A DNA stretch of 26,021 bases from Alsobacter sp964544365 (GTDB taxonomy: Bacteria > Pseudomonadota > Alphaproteobacteria > Rhizobiales > Beijerinckiaceae). Positions 22,403-26,021 of the stretch are shown one piece after another. Numbering within the stretch: position 1 is the first letter of the stretch; each line of letters opens with the position of its first letter. The DNA lies in assembly GCA_964544365.1 (NCBI GenBank), contig CAZJCW010000027.1:1-26021 (forward strand), given 5' to 3'. The notes below the pieces were generated by a model, which saw only the letters and a list, made by a program, of their open reading frames with translations, was not told the origin of the DNA and ran no database searches. The translations under genes were made by a program, and so were the position numbers.

Positions 22403-22852
22403 TCAGGGGCGCGCCATCTCGCAGTTGGGTGCGAAACCGAGCTGGCGGTCGAGCCCGCTCACGCACCACTCGACGCCCCAGCCCCAGCCGATAATGCCGG
22501 TGCTCTCGGCGATCACGTAGTCGACGCGGCGCGGCTTGCCGTCCGAAGTCGTGGCGACACCGGTGCAGAACAGGCGCGGAATGAAGTCCAGACCCCAGGG
22601 GCGGAAGCTGACGGGGCGCAGCTTGTCGAAGCCGACGATCGTCAGGTTCGAGGACCAGTACGACGATTCCCGGTCCGAGAAGCGGCTTTGGATCGTCGAC
22701 AGCACGCTGGGCGAGTCACAGGCGGGAATGGCCGACGCGCTGCCCGAATAGGGAATGGTCCAGTTCTCGGCCGGAAGGCGCAGCCCGTCGGCTGAGGCTG
22801 AACCCGCCGCAAGCAGCGTTCCGACGGCGACGGTCAGGGCGAGATGGCGCAT
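22403..22852 (-). CDS. Small secreted protein of unknown function, conserved-looking
   Basis: This 149-residue protein has a signal peptide (MRHLALTVAVGTLLAAGSASA, cut near 21). The mature part has four cysteines (in PACDSP, RLFCTGV, VEWCVSG and PNCEMA), which could form two disulfides. It also has a notable IIGWGWGVEWCVSGLDR segment close to the C-terminus. I recall similar proteins in Hyphomicrobiales but know no function. The ATG at 22852 is chosen because GGGAG lies six bases before it and the signal peptide starts there; the frame is open further upstream without meaning. The RNase T2 gene follows after 25 bases, so the two are probably co-expressed in the periplasm. Confidence 0.85.
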   Translation of the reverse strand: MRHLALTVAVGTLLAAGSASADGLRLPAENWTIPYSGSASAIPACDSPSVLSTIQSRFSDRESSYWSSNLTIVGFDKLRPVSFRPWGLDFIPRLFCTGVATTSDGKPRRVDYVIAESTGIIGWGWGVEWCVSGLDRQLGFAPNCEMARP

Positions 22853-22984
22853 GGGGAACTCCCGGGCAGGCGGACGGTGGCGTGAGGGCACGCCCGAAAC
22901 GGTTTCACGCCGAACGATGCGTGCCAGCTTGGACTTGGTCAAGCCGGGGGTGCTTCTTTGGGCGCAATTTCGTCTCATAGTTGC

Positions 22985-23013
22985 AACAGGCTCACACAGG
23001 GGAGCCTGTTTTT
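22985..23013 (+). terminator. Rho-independent terminator pointing right, with no plus-strand gene before it
   Basis: AACAGGCTC (22985-22993), an 8-base loop and GAGCCTGTT (23002-23010) are followed by TTT, for five consecutive T from 23009. Flanking genes are both on the minus strand, so the T-run is on the wrong side for them. It may end a short plus-strand RNA or act as a leftward stem without a U-tail. Confidence 0.6.
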
Positions 23014-23044
23014 CGCTTCGCGGTGGTGCCACTGGGGCGCTCGG

Positions 23045-23944
23045 TCAGCGCTTTACGGGCATCGGCGGGCGAAGCGACCGCCCCTCGTCCACCACGCCTT
23101 CCGCCTCGCCGCCCTCGTCATCCGAACCGTTGCCTCCCAGCAGGCCCGGAATCCCCAGCGCCAACGGCCGCCCCCCCGGCAGCAACGGCCGCTGGGCCTG
23201 GGATGCGGGGGGCGGTTCGGCCGCGACGCGCGGGCTCATCGCGCCGCGCGCGGCCATCACGGCCGGAAGGCGCGGGTCGAACTTGATCACCGGCTTGCAG
23301 ACGGTTCGCCCGCGCGAATGCCGGGCGAGGTCGAGATGGAAGTGATCGTAGTGGAAAGCGTCGGAGCCCGGACCGAGAACGGTCGAGAAGTGCTGGCACG
23401 AGCCGACGAACACCTCGCGGAGGAAATCCTGCTCGCGTGCCGGACCGCGCCACCCCCGCGACACCGAGATCTCGCGGCCGTCGGCGAGGCGGAAGGCCAT
23501 GACATCGACCGCATTGCCGAAGGCATGCTCCGAGCGCGGTCCCCCGCGCCGGTTGTTGACGTTGCGGCACGAGTAGGATCCGGACTTCAACTCCACGACC
23601 GGGGAGCCGAAATACAATTCGGCCGAAGGCTGGACCACCTCGTTCACCCACTGGTCGACGACAGGGATGATCGGACATGCCAGCGTCGCCGTGCTGGAGA
23701 GTGCAACGGAGCCGTCCGCCACCGCCGACAGGCGGAACGGGCGCAGCATTCCGCACGCGCCGGGGCCGTCGATCTCGCGTGCGGGCTCGACATAAGCGGA
23801 GATCTTCACGGCCTTCGACGCAAGACACGCCTGTTCGGCCTCGTCACGCCACGGTTCGCGCTGTTCGAAGTCGAACAGCCCGCATCCCGACAGGAGAACG
23901 AGGACGCCGGAGAAGACGCAATACCTGACAGCTCCGCGCCACAT
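23045..23944 (-). CDS. Extensin-family lipoprotein with LAS-peptidase-like motifs
   Basis: This 299-residue protein carries a lipoprotein signal with lipobox LSGC (Cys21), so it should be anchored in the envelope by Lgt. The conserved domain (about 40-225, Extensin-like C-terminal family) contains SEHAFGNAVDV, fitting the S-x-H-x2-G-x-A-x-D pattern (His140, Asp147), and HYDHFHLDL with His201/His203. Together these look like the zinc ligands of LAS-type peptidoglycan peptidases such as MepA or VanX. The C-terminal 70 residues are Pro/Gly-rich and disordered. It is not plant extensin; that family name is historical. A peptidoglycan-hydrolase role is inferred from motifs only. Confidence 0.9.
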   Translation of the reverse strand: MWRGAVRYCVFSGVLVLLSGCGLFDFEQREPWRDEAEQACLASKAVKISAYVEPAREIDGPGACGMLRPFRLSAVADGSVALSSTATLACPIIPVVDQWVNEVVQPSAELYFGSPVVELKSGSYSCRNVNNRRGGPRSEHAFGNAVDVMAFRLADGREISVSRGWRGPAREQDFLREVFVGSCQHFSTVLGPGSDAFHYDHFHLDLARHSRGRTVCKPVIKFDPRLPAVMAARGAMSPRVAAEPPPASQAQRPLLPGGRPLALGIPGLLGGNGSDDEGGEAEGVVDEGRSLRPPMPVKR

Positions 23945-24022
23945 CCGCGGACAATGCGAGCGCCCGCTTTAATCCTTCGTGAAGCATGTCGGCCAGGCGG
24001 CGTCCCGAAGCTGGACTCGTCC

Positions 24023-24099
24023 GCCCGTACGGGCAACCCGCCGCGTCGGAGACGCGGCGGGCGCTTGCGGGGCGCGGGGGAAGGGGCAGTCCGCGCCCC
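24023..24099 (-). terminator. Three consecutive GC hairpins after the DUF2852 gene
   Basis: In the direction of DUF2852 transcription there are three stems. The first is 24099-24091/24077-24069 (9 bp, 13-base loop). The second is 24061-24051/24047-24037 (11 bp, perfect, 3-base loop). The third is the 12-bp palindrome GCCCGTACGGGC at 24034-24023. None has a long U-run. They probably end the transcript or stabilise its 3' end, and fill most of the 164-bp gap to the extensin gene. Confidence 0.55.
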
Positions 24100-24108
24100 G
24101 GTGCGGGG

Positions 24109-24576
24109 TCAGGCGCCGGCGGGGGAGGCGCCGGCGTCCGGACCACGGCGCGATGCGAGAAAGGCGTCGAACTCAGCCTTGTCCTTCGCACGACGGAGGC
24201 CCTCGATGTAGTCGCCGAAGGCATTCTGCTCCTCGACGAGCCTGTCGTACTCGGCCTGGAGGCGCTTCAGTTCGCTCTCCTTGTAGTCCTCGAAGGCGCT
24301 GTTTCCGCTGTCGCGGCGCAGTTCGCGGTCGGCGCCGAAGCCGTTGGCCGACCAACGGCGCGGCTGCGCGCAGTCGTCCGAGCGCCATCCGCGGCGCGAG
24401 GCCATCCACCAACCTTCCTTCCAGCCCTTCCAGGCGAGGATCGCCAGTCCGATCGGCCAGAAGATCACAAAGCCGCCGATCATTGCGGCGAGTTCGAGCG
24501 GGCGCCAGGTCCGGGCTACGGCAACCGGACCCCAGCCTTCTCGTGACCAGGCATGACGCGACGCAGTCGAGGACAT
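24109..24576 (-). CDS. DUF2852 membrane protein
   Basis: This 155-residue protein has one strong membrane segment (LELAAMIGGFVIFWPIGLAILAW, about 22-44), then a Trp/Arg-rich cytoplasmic stretch, a charged helical or coiled region (SELKRLQAEYDRLVEEQNAF) and the family ending EFDAFLASRR. This matches DUF2852, a family of alphaproteobacteria with no known function. The start at 24576 is chosen because GGAGG lies five bases upstream; an in-frame ATG at 24588 lies directly beside that site. A 27-bp inverted repeat (24586-24612) abuts the ribosome binding site and may control the gene. Confidence 0.85.
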   Translation of the reverse strand: MSSTASRHAWSREGWGPVAVARTWRPLELAAMIGGFVIFWPIGLAILAWKGWKEGWWMASRRGWRSDDCAQPRRWSANGFGADRELRRDSGNSAFEDYKESELKRLQAEYDRLVEEQNAFGDYIEGLRRAKDKAEFDAFLASRRGPDAGASPAGA

Positions 24577-24585
24577 CTGTCCCTC

Positions 24586-24612
24586 CATGTTAATGTGACG
24601 AACATTCACATG
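24586..24612. promoter_or_regulatory. 27-bp imperfect palindrome at the DUF2852 ribosome binding site
   Basis: CATGTTAATGT (24586-24596) and ACATTCACATG (24602-24612) are inverted copies matching at 10 of 11 positions, 5 bases apart. The left end touches the GGAGG site of the DUF2852 gene. It could be a dimeric regulator's operator, or an mRNA hairpin limiting ribosome access. Confidence 0.55.
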
Positions 24613-24696
24613 GCGATGCCTGCGCCGACCTTCAAGACCCCGCTTCCCGAAAAACGACCGCGACACGGGACGGCCGCAGCCACCGGCGGCGGCGTA

Positions 24697-24969
24697 TCAT
24701 GCATCCACCGTCGCAGCAGGGGTGTCCGCTCCGTCGTCCCATGCCGGGTGCGGCCTCGCCCTGAGCCAGGCGCGGGCTGCCTCCATGCTGTCGAACCATC
24801 CGGATGGCCGCGGCTGCGCAGCGACCCAGGCGCGGGCAGCATTCGTCGAGGCCCGCGCATGGTTCGGCACCCATTTGCGGCTCCGCAGCCAGTCGAGCAT
24901 CTCCTCGTCCGTCGCCGTCTCCATCACGGAGGGCACGGGGAAGTGCCTCTGGATGATGACAACCGGCAT
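24697..24969 (-). CDS. Small protein of unknown function with internal 20-residue repeat
   Basis: This reading frame of up to 90 residues resembles no family I know. Residues about 41-60 (STNAARAWVAAQPRPSGWFD) are followed directly by a second copy (SMEAARAWLRARPHPAWDDG), both of the form SxxAARAWxxxxPxP. A weaker third copy around DWLRSRKWVP may precede them. The matching DNA stretches are exactly 60 bases apart. The start is unclear: ATG at 24969 or 24924, neither with a good ribosome binding site. It lies 120 bp upstream of DUF2852 and downstream of another unknown gene on the same strand. It may be a real small protein; the repeat argues for selection on this frame. Confidence 0.6.
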   Translation of the reverse strand: MPVVIIQRHFPVPSVMETATDEEMLDWLRSRKWVPNHARASTNAARAWVAAQPRPSGWFDSMEAARAWLRARPHPAWDDGADTPAATVDA

Positions 24970-25092
24970 GACCGATGGACCCCCGCGACGCGGCAGCCGC
25001 CTCCGGAGGAGACGGCGCGCTGCGTCGCATGGTCGGCGCTGCCGCGGTGGCGCGTCTACGAACCACCGGTTGAGTTGACCGGCGGCAGTCCT

Positions 25093-25401
25093 TCAGAGTT
25101 CGCGCACCTCGACGAATGCAGCCGGTTCGCAGGCATCGACGGCGGCGTCCACGGCATCCCGGTCGGTTCCATCCTTCACCTTGGGAAGGTCGTCCGGAGC
25201 GAGGTACACGATGTAGCCCAGCACGTTGTTGAGCGCCGCGCTGGGGTGCTCCTCCGCGTAGCTGCGCTCGTCCTCGAGCGTCAGGCCGTCATATCGCTTC
25301 ACGGCCTCGAGCGGTGACTCCTCGCGCGGTGGGCCGTCGAGATCGAGCGTGTCCGCCACGATGGAGCCGGTGACGTTGTCGAGGATCAGATAGCGCGGCA
25401 T
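25093..25401 (-). CDS. Small acidic protein of unknown function
   Basis: This 102-residue cytoplasmic protein has no signal or membrane segment and is rich in Asp/Glu. It opens MPRYLILDNVTGSIVADT, has a central EAVKRYDGLTLEDERSYAEEHPSAALNN helix region and ends PAAFVEVREL. The composition and the AGGAG eight bases before the ATG at 25401 support a real gene. I do not recognise a family; the strand-turn-strand start and balanced amino-acid use suggest a compact folded domain. It is upstream of the repeat-containing small protein on the same strand. Confidence 0.7.
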   Translation of the reverse strand: MPRYLILDNVTGSIVADTLDLDGPPREESPLEAVKRYDGLTLEDERSYAEEHPSAALNNVLGYIVYLAPDDLPKVKDGTDRDAVDAAVDACEPAAFVEVREL

Positions 25402-25501
25402 CGGCCTGTCTCCTGGATCGGGGGGAGGAGTGTATCGCGATGCGGGGCATCGCCAAGTTCCGGACCTCGCCTGATGGACGAAGCCCTGCTATCGTTGTCG
25501 G

Positions 25502-25948
25502 ATGGGCTTGCCGCTTCGCCTGGGCGCAACAGCCGGGCTCGCCATCTTGGCCGCTGTCTTTTCCGCCGGTCCACCGGGCTTCGGGCGACACGGCGCGAAT
25601 GCGCAGTCTCGGTTCACTGATCCCGGTCCCCAGCCCCCTCTGCCACCCTGCACCTGCCGGGCCGATGGCCGAACCTTCCAACTGGGTGAGACGACCTGTC
25701 TGCGCACGCCGCAGGGCGAGCGCATGGCGCGTTGCGTCATGGTCATCAACAATCCGTCCTGGGAAGCAGGGGCGCTGCCGTGCCCGTCAGCCGGACTGTC
25801 GCGGCCACCCGCCCCCGAGCCCCAAGCCCGGAGGATGTCCTTGAACCCGTCTTCGGGGCCATCTTCGCACGCCGTGCCCGCAGCGCTCCAAGGCTCGCGA
25901 CGCGACCACCACGCCGGCCTGTCCCCAGGAGCTACGCCAAGACCCTGA
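25502..25948 (+). CDS. Small secreted cysteine protein of unknown function
   Basis: This 148-residue protein has an N-terminal signal peptide (hydrophobic 8-22, probable cut after ANA near 34). The core, about 49-96, contains PCTCRADGRTFQLGE, CLRTPQGERMARCVM, NNPSW and LPCP, with cysteines at 50, 52, 66, 78 and 94. I recall similar CTCR...GE...C...NN.SW proteins in Hyphomicrobiales; their function is unknown. After the core comes an unusual Pro/Ser-rich tail of about 50 residues that I do not remember from relatives, so the end could reflect a frameshift or extended reading. No good ribosome binding site precedes the ATG. Confidence 0.7.
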   Translation: MGLPLRLGATAGLAILAAVFSAGPPGFGRHGANAQSRFTDPGPQPPLPPCTCRADGRTFQLGETTCLRTPQGERMARCVMVINNPSWEAGALPCPSAGLSRPPAPEPQARRMSLNPSSGPSSHAVPAALQGSRRDHHAGLSPGATPRP

Positions 25949-25977
25949 CGCGAGAAGGCATGCCATGGCCCGGCACG

Positions 25978-26006
25978 GAAACGCCGCCGGGTTTCCCCGA
26001 CGGCGT
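25978..26006 (-). terminator. Strong hairpin with GAAA loop at the right edge
   Basis: Read on the minus strand, 26006-25996 and 25991-25981 form an 11-bp stem with one G-U pair, closed by a GAAA tetraloop (25995-25992) and followed by TTT. It looks like the terminator of a minus-strand gene lying beyond the window. On the plus strand it could also end the small secreted gene, 32 bp downstream of its stop. Confidence 0.65.
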
Positions 26007-26021
26007 CCGCTTGTTGTCCCT

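Noticed and set aside
24110..24136. Direct repeat GGCGCCGGCG
   Set aside because: It encodes the Ala/Gly/Pro-rich end of the DUF2852 protein and is explained by codon composition.
1..26021. Search for tRNA/rRNA genes, CRISPR arrays, IS elements, prophage or toxin-antitoxin systems
   Set aside because: No spaced identical repeats, cloverleaf-like stretches, transposase or integrase motifs, or toxin-antitoxin gene pairs were recognised by eye.

Overview
The window is about 26 kb of high-GC chromosomal DNA. Gene content and order point to an alphaproteobacterium, most likely of the order Hyphomicrobiales (Rhizobiales). The supporting evidence is the ribF-ileS pair, the pgsA-moaD-moaE cluster, an ilvE/MarR/OmpR-regulator/EnvZ-type-kinase block, an lgt-midA-pgeF operon, paired Omp25/Omp31-type barrels whose mature ends begin ADLP, a DUF2852 protein and an extensin-family lipoprotein. 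I see no tRNA, rRNA, CRISPR array, insertion sequence, phage gene or attachment site. The long antisense reading frames are by-products of the high GC content.

Layout. 1-2111, minus strand: a MaoC dehydratase, ribF and the 5' part of ileS, which runs off the left edge. 2333-3365, plus: a CheY-type receiver and a CheZ-type phosphatase with no other chemotaxis gene nearby. 3378-4046, minus: a TetR regulator. 4047-4424: no recognisable gene. 4425-5753, plus: pgsA, moaD, moaE. 5773-7053, minus: ilvE followed by a cupin. 7267-9869, plus: a MarR regulator, an OmpR-type response regulator and a histidine kinase, divergent from ilvE across a shared promoter/operator. 9894-13276, minus: ubiK-like, ybjN-like, proC, tetR, csaA-like. 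13469-16199, plus: lgt, midA-like, pgeF with overlapping stops and starts. 16212-17887, minus: a family 2 glycosyltransferase and a pteridine-reductase-like SDR. 18060-19547, plus: two outer-membrane barrels and a strong terminator. 19626-25401, minus: GST, cold-shock protein with a long structured leader, rlmJ, RNase T2, a cysteine-containing secreted protein, an extensin-like lipoprotein, DUF2852 and two small unknown proteins. 25502-25948, plus: a small secreted cysteine protein.

Most genes are ordinary housekeeping or envelope genes. The more unusual signals are the orphan CheY/CheZ pair, the four-codon reading frame with a strong ribosome binding site in the cold-shock leader, several perfect or near-perfect operator-like inverted repeats (7223-7243, 20701-20724, 24586-24612), 11-nt repeats in the ilvE leader, LAS-metallopeptidase-like residues in the extensin lipoprotein, an E-to-Q change in the RNase T2 active-site block beside an unknown secreted partner, and an internal 20-residue repeat in a small unknown protein. 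I found no clearly new multi-gene defence or mobile system.
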